From positions 1,612,001 through 1,676,000 of the forward strand of contig NZ_CP071247.1 of NCBI RefSeq assembly GCF_017301335.1: a stretch of DNA of 64,000 nucleotides, read 5' to 3'. Origin of the DNA: Marinobacter salinisoli. GTDB taxonomy: Bacteria > Pseudomonadota > Gammaproteobacteria > Pseudomonadales > Oleiphilaceae. The position numbers and the translations under genes are program-made. The stretch's first letter is position 1. Each line of letters opens with the position of its first letter. Positions 45,754-54,873 of this stretch are shown here, in pieces. Below the pieces are notes generated by a model. The model saw only the letters and a list, made by a program, of their open reading frames with translations, was not told where the DNA came from and did no database searches.

Positions 45754-45790
45754 AAAACTGAAACCGACAGCTTCGGCTGTTTCCTCCTTG
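45754..45790 (+). ncRNA. S6:S18-binding leader element (rpsF mRNA leader)
   Basis: A hairpin ACAGC-TTCG-GCTGT (45767-45780) capped by a UUCG tetraloop is extended by GAA/TTC (45760-45762 with 45781-45783), leaving ACCG (45763-45766) bulged on the 5' side. A conserved CCG next to a stem is the hallmark of the leader motif bound by the S6:S18 complex to repress its own operon. It lies 78 nt upstream of the rpsF start. The match is by eye, not by covariance search. Confidence 0.55.
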
Positions 45791-45860
45791 CTTTCATGTT
45801 TGGCTCTGTGGAATTGACCCGGTGCCGAAAAGGAAGCTGTTAAAACCGTAGGGAGAACTC

Positions 45861-46277
45861 ATGCGTCACTACGAAATCGTATTTATGGTGCACCCGGATC
45901 AGAGCGAGCAGGTGCCCGCGATGATCGAGCGTTACACCAGCATCATCAGTGAAGATGGTGGTCAGGTTCATCGCCTGGAAGATTGGGGCCGTCGTCACCT
46001 GGCTTACCCGATCAACAAGATTCACAAGGCTCATTACGTGCTGATGAACATCGAATGTTCAAAAGCCGCTATGGACGAGCTGACTCACAACTTCCGGTTC
46101 AACGATGCCATCATTCGCGATCTGATTCTGCGTCGCGATGAGGCAGTAACCGATCTGTCTCCGATGAAAGCCGCCGAGTCTCGCGAAGACCGTCGTGGTG
46201 GCGGAGATGATCGTCCACGTCGCTCAGCCGAAGGCGAAGAAAGCCGCAAGGCCGAGACCCAGGACGAAGAAGAGTAA
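45861..46277 (+). CDS. rpsF: 30S ribosomal protein bS6
   Basis: Central-platform protein of the 30S subunit that binds 16S rRNA with S18. The 138 residues begin [19 protein letters not shown] and carry [16 protein letters not shown] and [10 protein letters not shown], with a C-terminal tail rich in Glu, Arg and Asp beyond the usual ~100-residue core; in E. coli this end receives added Glu residues. GGGAG lies ~8 nt ahead of the ATG. Expected to be autoregulated through the leader hairpin. Confidence 0.97.
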   Translation: MRHYEIVFMVHPDQSEQVPAMIERYTSIISEDGGQVHRLEDWGRRHLAYPINKIHKAHYVLMNIECSKAAMDELTHNFRFNDAIIRDLILRRDEAVTDLSPMKAAESREDRRGGGDDRPRRSAEGEESRKAETQDEEE

Positions 46278-46303
46278 TTAACCGGAGTTGAGGAGTTACT
46301 GTT

Positions 46304-46534
46304 ATGGCTCGTTTTTTCAGACGTCGTAAGTTCTGCCGCTTCACGGCAGAAGGTGTTAAAGAGATCGATTACAAGGATCTGGACACCCTGAAAGGCTACA
46401 TCACTGAAACCGGCAAAATCGTGCCCAGCCGCATCACCGGCACCAAAGCACGTTATCAGCGTCAGCTGGCTACCGCTATCAAGCGTGCCCGCTACCTGGC
46501 ACTGCTGCCGTACTCGGACAGCCACGATCACTAA
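46304..46534 (+). CDS. rpsR: 30S ribosomal protein bS18
   Basis: Forms a heterodimer with S6 on the 30S platform. The 76-residue protein has [34 protein letters not shown] and the C-terminal [20 protein letters not shown], all canonical. It lies 26 bp after rpsF with its own ribosome binding site (GAGTTGAGGAG region). Confidence 0.97.
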   Translation: MARFFRRRKFCRFTAEGVKEIDYKDLDTLKGYITETGKIVPSRITGTKARYQRQLATAIKRARYLALLPYSDSHDH

Positions 46535-46559
46535 GAACAGATAAACAGGACTTGGGACC

Positions 46560-47426
46560 ATGCGTGCACTGGCACAGTATGTAATGCGCGGTCCCCTGCA
46601 GGCCGGCGGGGTAGCAGCGGTCACGACTGCACTGCCTTTGCTGTTCTGGATTGGCGCTGCGGTTGTCGGCCTGGTGATTCTCAGGCTCGGCATCAGTCAG
46701 GGGTTCAATATTGGCCTCTGGGCATTGCTTCCGGCGCTCGGCTGGAGCTGGTTCGGGCAGGACCCGACCGCTCTGGCAGTACTGCTGCAGGTGATGCTGA
46801 TGGCGTCAGTGCTCAGAACAACGCTGTCCTGGGAAAGGGCCCTGCTGGCAGGGAGCTTTCTGGCGGTTGTCACGGGTCTGATCTTGCCCGTGGTATACCC
46901 CGGGTTGCTGGACGAATTGGTCCGCGCCGGGGTGAGCTTTTACGAAGACTACAATGCCCAGGTAGCCCAGACCCTCGGGGAAAACCTCGAGCAAGTGGTT
47001 CGGGATACCATGAACGCCAGTATGGCAGGCACCTACCTGGCAACGGGTATCGCCATGACAATGCTGGCCAGAGCCTGGCAGGCGGGGTTGTATAACCCCG
47101 GCGGATTCCGCAAGGAATTTCATGCTCTGCGGCTGTCACCCTCTGTTGCAGTGGTGTGTGCAGTGCTGATGGTGGTAGGCCCGATGTTGGGGCTGAACGC
47201 CATGTTGCTGGTTTGGGTGGCGGGAACTCCGTTGTTCGTTGCCGGCGTGGCATTGGTTCATGGTGTTGTAGGGCGTAAAGAGCTGAGTGCCCAGTGGCTG
47301 GTGATGTTTTATATTGCACTGGTACTGTTGGGTCCAAGCCTGATGATTCTGTTGGTGTTTTTGGCTTTTGTGGATAGCTGGCTGGATTTCCGGGGGCGTA
47401 TAAAGCCTGCCGGGCCGGCTGAATAA
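46560..47426 (+). CDS. Conserved membrane protein between rpsR and rplI
   Basis: A 288-residue protein with about eight hydrophobic segments and no recognised catalytic motif. Pseudomonads and related bacteria carry a membrane protein of this kind in the same position, so it is part of the ribosomal operon by synteny; its role is not known. The central region ([20 protein letters not shown]) is a soluble loop. It begins 25 bp after rpsR and ends 20 bp before rplI. Confidence 0.75.
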   Translation: MRALAQYVMRGPLQAGGVAAVTTALPLLFWIGAAVVGLVILRLGISQGFNIGLWALLPALGWSWFGQDPTALAVLLQVMLMASVLRTTLSWERALLAGSFLAVVTGLILPVVYPGLLDELVRAGVSFYEDYNAQVAQTLGENLEQVVRDTMNASMAGTYLATGIAMTMLARAWQAGLYNPGGFRKEFHALRLSPSVAVVCAVLMVVGPMLGLNAMLLVWVAGTPLFVAGVALVHGVVGRKELSAQWLVMFYIALVLLGPSLMILLVFLAFVDSWLDFRGRIKPAGPAE

Positions 47427-47446
47427 AGCACGAAGAGGTTAACGAG

Positions 47447-47893
47447 ATGGAAGTTATTCTGCTCGAGAAAGTTGCAAACCTTGGCTCACTGGGTGACAAG
47501 GTTAAGGTAAAGGCCGGTTACGGCCGTAATTTCCTGCTTCCTTACGGCAAAGCGGTTCCTGCTACCAAGGAAAATGTACAGGCGTTTGAAGAGCGTCGTG
47601 CCGAACTGGAAAAGGCTGCCGCTGAGAAGCTGGCCGCTGCCCAGGCCCGTGCAGAGGCGCTGGAAGGCGCGTCCTTCACCATCACCTCCAAAGCGGGTGA
47701 CGAAGGCAAGCTGTTCGGTTCTATCGGTGTGCGTGATATCGCAGATGCGATCACCGCTGGTGGTAACGAAGTAGAAAAGAGCGAAGTTCGTCTGCCAGAA
47801 GGCCCGATCCGGGTGACTGGCGAGTACGACATCGAGCTTCAACTGCACTCTGACGTTGAAGTCACCATCAAGCTGGCAGTGGTTTCAGAGTAA
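47447..47893 (+). CDS. rplI: 50S ribosomal protein bL9
   Basis: Elongated two-domain protein at the base of the L1 stalk that helps keep frame. The 148 residues comprise the N-domain [20 protein letters not shown] with the [13 protein letters not shown] rRNA-binding loop (~24-36), a connecting helix rich in Ala/Glu (~45-70), and the C-domain with [12 protein letters not shown]. It ends the rpsF operon. Confidence 0.97.
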   Translation: MEVILLEKVANLGSLGDKVKVKAGYGRNFLLPYGKAVPATKENVQAFEERRAELEKAAAEKLAAAQARAEALEGASFTITSKAGDEGKLFGSIGVRDIADAITAGGNEVEKSEVRLPEGPIRVTGEYDIELQLHSDVEVTIKLAVVSE

Positions 47894-47942
47894 TCTGAAT
47901 GTCAGTGCGGGCTGGCTGAAAAACGCTGGCCACGCTTGATGT

Positions 47943-47981
47943 GAACGGGTCCGAGCCGGAAACGGCTTCGGGCCCGTTTTC
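47943..47981 (+). terminator. Terminator of the rpsF-rpsR-rplI operon
   Basis: ACGGG-CCGA-CCG pairs with CGG-TTCGG-CCCGT around a GAAA tetraloop, followed by TTTTCG. It lies about 50 bp after the rplI stop and before dnaB. The remaining ~90 bp to dnaB shows no clear promoter. Confidence 0.75.
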
Positions 47982-48071
47982 GTCTGGGCACCCTTTGATG
48001 AGACCCTCTCCCAATCCCGGAGCGTTCCCCGTAAACTGTCAGCTTCGTGGTACCAAACTGAAGATGTCACT

Positions 48072-49478
48072 ATGGCCAAGTCCAATCTGAAATCCTCCAC
48101 TACTGACCTTGAAACCAGCCGTGTCAAAGTGCCGCCCCATTCCATAGAGGCGGAACAGGCGGTTCTGGGCGGCCTGATGCTGGATAACCGACGCTTTGAT
48201 GAAGTCTCGGAACTGATCTCTGCGGCGGATTTTTACCGACAGGACCACCGGCTGATTTTTGGTGCAGTGGAGCGACTGGCCAGCGACAGTGAGCCTCTGG
48301 ATGTCGTGACGCTCGCCGAGTTCCTGGAACGGGCCGGTGATATCGAAGATGCTGGGGGGCTTTCTTACCTGGCTGAACTGGCCGAAAAAACCCCGGGCGC
48401 GGCCAACATCAAGGCCTATGCAACCATCGTGCGAGAGCGCTCGGTGTTGCGCCAGTTAGTTGAAGTCTCTGGCAACATTGCTGATTCGGCGTTCAATCCC
48501 CAGGGGCGAACCAGTGACGAAGTCCTGGACGAGGCCGAGCGCAGCGTGTTTCAGATCGCTGAAGCCCGGAGCAAAGAGGGCTCGGGTCCACAGACCATCA
48601 ATCCGATTCTGACCAAGGCTCTGAGTCGCATTGAGGAACTGTTTGAGTCCGGGGAACAGACCACCGGTCTGACCACCGGTTTCCGGGATCTGGATGAAAA
48701 AACATCCGGTATGCAGCCCTCGGATTTGATCATCGTGGCAGGGCGGCCATCCATGGGTAAGACCACGTTCGCCATGAACCTGGTGGAAAACTCGCTGATC
48801 AGCACCGGACAGCCTGTGCTGGTGTTCAGTATGGAGATGCCGGCGGATTCGCTGGCCATGCGTATGCTGTCCTCCCTTGGTCGAATCGATCAGACCAAGG
48901 TTCGAAGTGGTAAACTGGAAGAGGACGACTGGCCCCGGCTCACGTCTGCGGTGAGCCTGCTGAAAGACAAACCACTGTACATCGACGATACGCCAGGTCT
49001 CAGCCCCACGGAAATGCGCTCCCGTGCTCGCCGTGTTGCCCGCGAAAATGACGGCAACATGGGCATGATCATGGTGGATTACCTCCAGCTCATGCGGGTG
49101 CCCGGGAACACCGAAGGCCGTACCGCCGAGATTTCGGAAATCTCCCGCTCGCTCAAGGGCATCGCGAAAGAGCTTAACTGTCCGGTGGTGGCCCTGTCGC
49201 AGCTTAACCGGAGTCTGGAGCAGCGTCCGAACAAGCGCCCGGTGAACTCGGATCTCCGGGAATCCGGTGCGATCGAGCAGGACGCCGACGTCATCATGTT
49301 TGTCTACCGGGACGAGGTCTACAACGAGGATACCCCCGATAAGGGCATTGCCGAGATTATCATCGGTAAGCAACGGAACGGACCCATCGGAACGGTGCGT
49401 CTGGCGTTCATTGGCAAATACACCAAGTTTGAAGACCTCGCTCATGGTGAGTATGGCGATTACGACGGAGAGTACTGA
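48072..49478 (+). CDS. dnaB: Replicative DNA helicase DnaB
   Basis: Hexameric 5'-to-3' helicase at the replication fork. The 468 residues hold the N-terminal helical domain (PPHSIEAEQAVLGGLMLDN, ~17-35), a linker, and the RecA-like ATPase: Walker A GRPSMGKTTFAMNL (~226-239), MEMPADSLAMRML, Walker B VDYLQLM (~334-340) and SDLRESGAIEQDADVIMFV. No intein or insertion is seen; the length is normal. alr overlaps its stop (TGATG). Confidence 0.97.
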   Translation: MAKSNLKSSTTDLETSRVKVPPHSIEAEQAVLGGLMLDNRRFDEVSELISAADFYRQDHRLIFGAVERLASDSEPLDVVTLAEFLERAGDIEDAGGLSYLAELAEKTPGAANIKAYATIVRERSVLRQLVEVSGNIADSAFNPQGRTSDEVLDEAERSVFQIAEARSKEGSGPQTINPILTKALSRIEELFESGEQTTGLTTGFRDLDEKTSGMQPSDLIIVAGRPSMGKTTFAMNLVENSLISTGQPVLVFSMEMPADSLAMRMLSSLGRIDQTKVRSGKLEEDDWPRLTSAVSLLKDKPLYIDDTPGLSPTEMRSRARRVARENDGNMGMIMVDYLQLMRVPGNTEGRTAEISEISRSLKGIAKELNCPVVALSQLNRSLEQRPNKRPVNSDLRESGAIEQDADVIMFVYRDEVYNEDTPDKGIAEIIIGKQRNGPIGTVRLAFIGKYTKFEDLAHGEYGDYDGEY

Positions 49479-50557
49479 TGTCGCGTAGTACCGTTGCACG
49501 AGTGGACCTGGACGCGTTGCGTTCCAATTACCGGTTGGCCTCCGAGCGGGCCGGCCCGGCCCGGGCCATGGCCGTGATCAAGGCTGATGGCTACGGGCAC
49601 GGGATTGCCCAGGTGGCATCGGCGCTCGCCGATCTGGCGCCCAAATATGCCGTCGCCAGCCTGCAGGAAGCGCAAGCCGTCCGGGCCTCCGGTCAGCATC
49701 AACCGGTGGTGTTGTTGCAGGGGCCCCATGCTCCCGCGGATCTTGATGTGGCCGCAGAGCAAGGGTTTGAGCCGGTGCTGCATAGCGGGCAGCAACTCGA
49801 CTGGCTGGACGCGAGTGCGAGTAAGGCCCGGTTCTGGCTGAAAGTAAACACAGGTATGAATCGCCTGGGCTTCGCTCCCACCGATCTTGCGAGTGTCATG
49901 TCTCGTCTGGAGGCGATGGGGGCAAAGCGCAATCTACTGGGTTTTGTCACCCACTTTGCTTGTGCGGATGATGAGTCCGATTCGATGACAGCCCGTCAAA
50001 CGGCCACGTTTCTGGAAGCCACCAGTGCCTGGCCAGAGTACATGCGCAGCGTCGGCAATTCAGCGGCGCACTTTTTTCCCGGGCAACCTCTGTTTGACTG
50101 GAGCCGGCCTGGGATCATGTTGTACGGCGGATCACCCATGATGGGGCGTACCGGGCCGGAACTGGATTTGAAACCAGTGATGTCCCTTGAGGCACAACTG
50201 ATTGCCACCCGAACCCTTCGCAAAGGCGAGGCCGTCGGCTATGGCGCTGGTTTCGTTGCTGATCGGGAGATGCGGATGGGGATGGTCAGCGTTGGCTACG
50301 GCGACGGTTATCCGCGCCATGCAGGGACCGGAACGCCAGCAGCGATTCGGGGGCAGAGGATTCGCCTGATTGGCCGGGTGTCCATGGATATGCTGGCGGT
50401 GGATCTGAGTGGGGCTCCCGATGCCGCCGAAGGTGATACGGTTGAGCTTTGGGGCGCGACGGTCAGCGTGGATGAGGTCGCCAGCTGCGCCGGCACAATC
50501 TCCTACGAACTGCTGACCGGCATTACAGCCCGGGTGCCCAGGCTGTACAGTAGGTGA
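49478..50557 (+). CDS. alr: Alanine racemase
   Basis: PLP-dependent interconversion of L- and D-alanine for peptidoglycan. The 359-residue protein has the PLP Lys motif AVIKADGYGHG (~31-41), the R-x-G-x-MLYG signature (SRPGIMLYG) and GYGDGYPRH with the second catalytic Tyr (~268-276). The start overlaps the dnaB stop, so the two are coupled; dnaB-alr is a common pairing. Confidence 0.96.
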   Translation: MSRSTVARVDLDALRSNYRLASERAGPARAMAVIKADGYGHGIAQVASALADLAPKYAVASLQEAQAVRASGQHQPVVLLQGPHAPADLDVAAEQGFEPVLHSGQQLDWLDASASKARFWLKVNTGMNRLGFAPTDLASVMSRLEAMGAKRNLLGFVTHFACADDESDSMTARQTATFLEATSAWPEYMRSVGNSAAHFFPGQPLFDWSRPGIMLYGGSPMMGRTGPELDLKPVMSLEAQLIATRTLRKGEAVGYGAGFVADREMRMGMVSVGYGDGYPRHAGTGTPAAIRGQRIRLIGRVSMDMLAVDLSGAPDAAEGDTVELWGATVSVDEVASCAGTISYELLTGITARVPRLYSR

Positions 50558-50565
50558 GACCGTAA

Positions 50566-50922
50566 TCAGCCCTGCTCGGGTTCGTGGATGATCTCTTCGA
50601 CGAAGTCGAGTATGGCGGCCAGGCTTTTGTCGTCGAGCTTCTTGAGTACTTTGTGGACCACCATTTTGCTGCCTTTGAGCATGCTGCTGATGCCCATGTT
50701 GGCCATGCCCATCATCATGTTACCCGCTCGCAGGCGGCGCAGTGGTTCTATGAAGAAGAAGTCGAGCCCGTTCTCGGTCAGTTCGACGATCAGGGCGTAG
50801 AGCTGATCGATGGCTTCCTTGTCGGCCTTGCCCCGGCTACGGAGCTCGCTGACTGTGTACAGAGCTCGGGTGCGTAGTTCATCCGGGATCGGCGCCACAA
50901 TGTGACTCTGTTGTTTCAGCAT
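50566..50922 (-). CDS. Small helical hypothetical protein
   Basis: A 118-residue protein of unknown family. It begins IVAPIPDELRTRALYTVSEL, has a helix-rich middle with ELTENGLDFFFIEPLRRL, a Met-rich stretch (GNMMMGMANMGISSMLKG) and a charged end VKK/LDDKSLAAILDFVEEII. No signal peptide. The start at 50922 has AGGA 7 nt upstream; the frame is open to 51099, but that part would run into the start of the opposite-strand gene. It is convergent with alr, with 8 bp between the stops. Confidence 0.65.
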   Translation of the reverse strand: MLKQQSHIVAPIPDELRTRALYTVSELRSRGKADKEAIDQLYALIVELTENGLDFFFIEPLRRLRAGNMMMGMANMGISSMLKGSKMVVHKVLKKLDDKSLAAILDFVEEIIHEPEQG

Positions 50923-51078
50923 CTTGATTCCTGTTACCTGCTCAAAAGTGAAGAAAAAGACATAAACTGCCGGCATCCCGGACAAGCTGGTATTGTATGC
51001 CCCGTATACTGCAAGCCATTGGCCGACCGGTTTTGGGTTGCCGTCACATCTGTAAAAGTCTGGAGGCGCTAATTCCTC

Positions 51079-51954
51079 GTGCACGTACTCGTTGTTCATG
51101 ATTATGGCCCACTCGGGAAGTTACTGCTCGAACGTCTGCGCAACACCCCGTTGCAGGTTACGCCGCTGCTGGTCAGTGATCCGGCGAGCGCAGATTTGCA
51201 CGCGGTGCAGAACTGGGTTCCCGAGGATATTGACCTGATCGTCAACGCGCTCTGGCTGGTTGATCCGGAGGACGCCCAGCAGGACCCGGAAGACACGCAC
51301 AAGGCAGCATTCTCTCTGCCGGTGGCTCTGGCTGAGTGTGCCCGTGATCGTGGCATTGCCTTGTTCCAGCTGTCGTCCTGTTACGTGTTCGATGGCCGGA
51401 AGCAGCGAGGGTACATAACGTCGAACCCCGGCCAGCCGTTTAATGAACTCGGGAACTGGCAGTGGGAGTGTGAACAGGCCCTGCGAACACTGCTGCCAAG
51501 GCATATTATTTTGCGTACCGGATGGAGCTTGTCGCGTTTTATTCGGAAGGTTCAGGCCAGTGCGTCGGCCGGCCCTACAGTGTCAATGCCCGGACGATGC
51601 CGCGGGCTGCCGGTTGCGGTGGCGGATCTCGCCCGGGTGATGTCGGCGGTCATCATACAGATTGATTGCGGCGCAGAAGTCTGGGGAACCTATCAGTATG
51701 CGGGGGCCGAGGAAGTCAGTCTGTACGAATTGGGGCAGGTGATTGTCGGTTTGCCGGGTATTCCCGAAAGCACTCGGGTAGTGGATGAGGTGCCCGACTG
51801 GGCCCAGCTGGAGCCACTGAATACCACGCTCATCTGCACCAAGATCAGGAACACCTTCGGCATCAAACAGCAGCCCTGGCGCTCATTCCTCGCAGACGAG
51901 GCCGTGATGCTGAAGGATGATGCCGCGAAGGCAGAGCGAGCGTCGGCCGGCTAG
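51079..51954 (+). CDS. RmlD-like sugar-nucleotide-binding SDR protein without the catalytic YxxxK
   Basis: A 291-residue protein with the overall pattern of dTDP-4-dehydrorhamnose reductases (NADH-binding N-terminus, FQLSSCYVFDG, RTGWSLS). However, the Rossmann glycine motif is weak (HDYGPLGKLLLERL), and where active enzymes have Y-G-x-x-K the sequence reads GNWQWECEQAL, so Tyr and Lys are both missing. It is thus unlikely to reduce a keto sugar and may act as a regulator or binding protein. GTG start with GGAGG about 12 nt upstream. No other rhamnose genes are nearby. Confidence 0.7.
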   Translation: MHVLVVHDYGPLGKLLLERLRNTPLQVTPLLVSDPASADLHAVQNWVPEDIDLIVNALWLVDPEDAQQDPEDTHKAAFSLPVALAECARDRGIALFQLSSCYVFDGRKQRGYITSNPGQPFNELGNWQWECEQALRTLLPRHIILRTGWSLSRFIRKVQASASAGPTVSMPGRCRGLPVAVADLARVMSAVIIQIDCGAEVWGTYQYAGAEEVSLYELGQVIVGLPGIPESTRVVDEVPDWAQLEPLNTTLICTKIRNTFGIKQQPWRSFLADEAVMLKDDAAKAERASAG

Positions 51955-51962
51955 GCCGGCTC

Positions 51963-52709
51963 TCAGCCCTGACAACTTGAGTCCCGCGCCACCAGTTGCA
52001 GTGCGTCCACGTCCAGCAGTTCCACTTCGCGTCCCCGGGCCTTGATCAGGCCCTGATTCTGAAACCGGGTGAAGACCCGGCTCACCGTTTCTACAGCCAG
52101 CCCCAGGAAGTTGGCGATGTCACTGCGGGCCATGGGCAGGCAGAAATTGGTGCCGGACATGCGCCGACGCTGAAAACGGCTGGACAGCGACAGCAGCAGT
52201 GCCGCAATGCGTTCCTCGGCGGTGTTCTTGCTCAGCAACATGGCCAGCTGGTGACCGTTCTGAATCTCCTGGCTCATCAGATGGTACATGTGATGCTGGA
52301 GTTCCGGCATTTTGCCGGTCAGTTCCTCAAGCTTGTGAATCGGAAATTCACACACGCTGGTGCGCTCAAGGGCTTTGGCTGTAGAGGCATAGGTTGTGTT
52401 GCTCATGCTGTCGAGCCCGATAAGCTCGCCGGGCATGAAGAAACCGGTAATCTGCTCTTCGCCACTTTCGGTGATGATGGACGTCTTGACCGACCCGCTA
52501 CGCACCGCGTAACAGGCTCGGAAAGCGGTGCTTTGCTCGAAGATGTGCTCGCCACGATTGAACATACGGCCCTGCTGAACAATGTCCTCAAGGCGATCCA
52601 GTTCGTTTTCCTCAATGGCCAGCGGCAGGCACAAATTGCTCAGGCTGCATTGGTGGCAGGAGGCTTTCAGTGGTGAGGTGGCGCGGTGGAGCCGGATAGG
52701 TTGAGCCAT
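51963..52709 (-). CDS. fnr: FNR/ANR-type anaerobic transcription regulator
   Basis: Oxygen-sensing CRP/FNR-family regulator with a [4Fe-4S] cluster that activates anaerobic respiration and fermentation genes. The 248-residue protein has the N-terminal cysteine cluster C-x2-C-x5-C (CHQCSLSNLC, ~18-27) and the fourth Cys in ERTSVCEFP (~115). The effector fold and dimer helix follow, then the HTH with RSDIANFLGLAVETVSR (E--SR recognition as in FNR, site TTGAT-N4-ATCAA). It would be called anr in a pseudomonad. ATG 52709 is chosen over a 23-codon upstream extension. Confidence 0.92.
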   Translation of the reverse strand: MAQPIRLHRATSPLKASCHQCSLSNLCLPLAIEENELDRLEDIVQQGRMFNRGEHIFEQSTAFRACYAVRSGSVKTSIITESGEEQITGFFMPGELIGLDSMSNTTYASTAKALERTSVCEFPIHKLEELTGKMPELQHHMYHLMSQEIQNGHQLAMLLSKNTAEERIAALLLSLSSRFQRRRMSGTNFCLPMARSDIANFLGLAVETVSRVFTRFQNQGLIKARGREVELLDVDALQLVARDSSCQG

Positions 52710-52837
52710 AGCGAGACAGTCCGTTCGTTCATATCCCTGATAAACCCGTACCTTAATACGGAAACCCTGCTTTGCCAATCACCGCTTGAAATCAATGCCG
52801 GGCCATGAGACGCCGGCCCGGCGGTCATTGTCTTGGC

Positions 52838-54052
52838 TCAGTCCTGCAGTTTTTCAAAGACCAGGGTGGCGTTGGTGCCGCCGAACCCAAAGCTGTTGGA
52901 CATCACCGTCGAGAGGTCGGCGTCCTGCGATTCGGGCCCAACGATTGGCAGTCCTTGGAGCTTTTCATCCACATGGGCCAGGTTGGCGGTACCGGCAATA
53001 AATCCGTTCTGCATCATCAGCAGGGAATAGATGGCTTCATGCACGCCTGCGGCCCCCAGTGAATGTCCGGACAGGGACTTGGTTGAGGAGATGGCAGGAA
53101 TGTCGTCGCCGAAGGTGTTGCGCAGTGCGCCCATTTCGGCAACATCGCCGACCGGCGTGCTGGTGCCATGGGCGTTGATGTACTGCACCTTGCCACGAAT
53201 GGTCGCCATCGCCTGTCGCATGCAGCGTTGGGCACCCTCTCCGGACGGCGCTACCATGTCGTAACCGTCTGATGTGGCGCCATAGCCGGTCAGTTCAGCG
53301 AGAATGGTGGCGCCGCGCTTGCGGGCGTGTTCCAGTTCCTCCAGAACCATCATGCCGCCGCCTCCGGCGATGACAAACCCGTCACGTCCGCTGTCGAAGG
53401 GGCGTGAAGCCGTCTCGGGCGCATCGTTATATTTGGTTGAAAGCGCGCCCATGGCGTCAAACATCATGGTCAGGCTCCAGTCCTCTTCCTCCCCGCCGCC
53501 GGCAAACACGATATCTTGCTTGCCCGCCTGGATTTGCTCCATGGCGTGGCCAATACAATGGGCGCTGGTGGCACAGGCCGAGGACATGGAATAGTTCACG
53601 CCACGGATCTTGTACGCGGTGGCCAGGCAGGCCGATACGGTGCTGGTCATGATGCGGGGCACCATGTACGGGCCAATGCGCTTGACGCCTTTCTCCCGCA
53701 TGATGTCGGTCGCTTCGACCTGGCTCGAGCAGGAGGCGCCACCGGAACCGGCAATAAGCCCGGTCCGGTCATTGGAAATCAGGTCCTCGCTCAGCCCGGC
53801 CTGGGCAATGGCCTGTTCCATGGCGAGAAAGCTGTACATGGCCGAGGGGCCCATGAACCGCCGGAGCTTCCTGTCGATCATTGATGTGTCGACATCGGGG
53901 GAGCCGGACACCTGGCTTCGGAAGCCCTTGTCGGCGTAGGTTTGGTTGAAGCCAATACCAGATCGCCCCTGTTTCAGGCTTTCAACCACCTCATCCAGGC
54001 TGTTTCCAAGACAGGAAACAATGCCCATGCCAGTGACGACAACGCGTCTCAT
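52838..54052 (-). CDS. fabB: 3-oxoacyl-ACP synthase I (beta-ketoacyl-ACP synthase)
   Basis: Claisen condensation that elongates acyl-ACP, needed for unsaturated fatty acids. The 404-residue protein has [20 protein letters not shown], the catalytic Cys in [10 protein letters not shown] (~162-171), and two His in [10 protein letters not shown] (~300) and [14 protein letters not shown] (~335). GGAGG lies 3-7 nt before ATG 54052. The 214-bp divergent gap to the Mpo1-like gene has an AT-rich core (CTTTAAAG) but no fabA, which is the usual operon partner in pseudomonads and is not in the window. Confidence 0.95.
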   Translation of the reverse strand: MRRVVVTGMGIVSCLGNSLDEVVESLKQGRSGIGFNQTYADKGFRSQVSGSPDVDTSMIDRKLRRFMGPSAMYSFLAMEQAIAQAGLSEDLISNDRTGLIAGSGGASCSSQVEATDIMREKGVKRIGPYMVPRIMTSTVSACLATAYKIRGVNYSMSSACATSAHCIGHAMEQIQAGKQDIVFAGGGEEEDWSLTMMFDAMGALSTKYNDAPETASRPFDSGRDGFVIAGGGGMMVLEELEHARKRGATILAELTGYGATSDGYDMVAPSGEGAQRCMRQAMATIRGKVQYINAHGTSTPVGDVAEMGALRNTFGDDIPAISSTKSLSGHSLGAAGVHEAIYSLLMMQNGFIAGTANLAHVDEKLQGLPIVGPESQDADLSTVMSNSFGFGGTNATLVFEKLQD

Positions 54053-54266
54053 ACGCTCCTCCTGTTGCACCCCCTTCGTTGCCTCGGGAGTGGTTGACTC
54101 TTTAAAGTGATGACAGTTTAAGCCTTGTTCTGCTCATGGGATATTTGACCTTGGTAAGAGGCATTGGTTGGCAGTGTCCGAAATCGGATAGCCGTTTCGT
54201 ACAAGCCGGGGGTGACTGGCCCTGATAAAGTGGGCACCAGAAAGGACAACAATAAGGAGCATTGAG

Positions 54267-54788
54267 ATGCGATCGTTACAGCAGTTTTTGAGTGATTACG
54301 GGGATAGTCATCAGAATCCGTTGAATCAGTGGATTCATATCGTGTGTGTGCCTGCCATTCTGATCTCGACGCTGGGCCTCTTGTGGCTGGTTCCGCTTGG
54401 CAGTTGGTTGGGGCTGAGTGGGGCTGCGGCCGAGTGGCTGAACGGCGCCACTGTGCTGGGCGTCTTGTCCGGCATCCTGTATCTGCGGCTGTCGTTCTGG
54501 GTCTTCCTGCTGATGGTGGGCTGGTTCGCGGTGTCCGTCTGGGCGATACAGAGTGTCCAGTCGGCGGGTTGGTCGCTGTTCTGGACCAGTCTGATTGTCT
54601 GGGTGGTGGCCTGGGCCGTCCAGGTCTACGGCCACAAAGTTGAGGGTAAGAAACCTTCGTTCGTTGAGGACCTGGTGTTTCTGTTGATCGGTCCCATTTT
54701 CGTCAGTATTGAATTTGCCGCCAAGCTGGGGCTCCCGGTGCCTCACGCTCAGGGCGCTGGTGGCAATACACCGGCCCAGAACCATTAA
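54267..54788 (+). CDS. Mpo1-like (DUF962) membrane protein
   Basis: A 173-residue protein with about five membrane segments and the DUF962 pattern: YGDSHQNPLNQWIHIVCVPA (~11-30) with its two His and Asn-Pro-Asn, and YGHKVEGKKPSFVEDLVFLL near the C-terminus. Yeast Mpo1 in this family is a dioxygenase acting on 2-hydroxy fatty acids; the bacterial role is not established. AAGGAG lies 7 nt ahead of the ATG. Its location opposite fabB is suggestive of lipid metabolism only. Confidence 0.82.
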   Translation: MRSLQQFLSDYGDSHQNPLNQWIHIVCVPAILISTLGLLWLVPLGSWLGLSGAAAEWLNGATVLGVLSGILYLRLSFWVFLLMVGWFAVSVWAIQSVQSAGWSLFWTSLIVWVVAWAVQVYGHKVEGKKPSFVEDLVFLLIGPIFVSIEFAAKLGLPVPHAQGAGGNTPAQNH

Positions 54789-54873
54789 GCCGGCTCGTGC
54801 TGACGGAGGATGGCGAATGCATCGGCCTGCGGTATGCTTTGCCTCGTAAGGCAACTCACGACTGACCGAGGCT

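Noticed and set aside
52710..52837. FNR/ANR autoregulatory box (TTGAT-N4-ATCAA) upstream of fnr
   Set aside because: Only partial matches such as TTGAAATCAA are present; the spacing is wrong.
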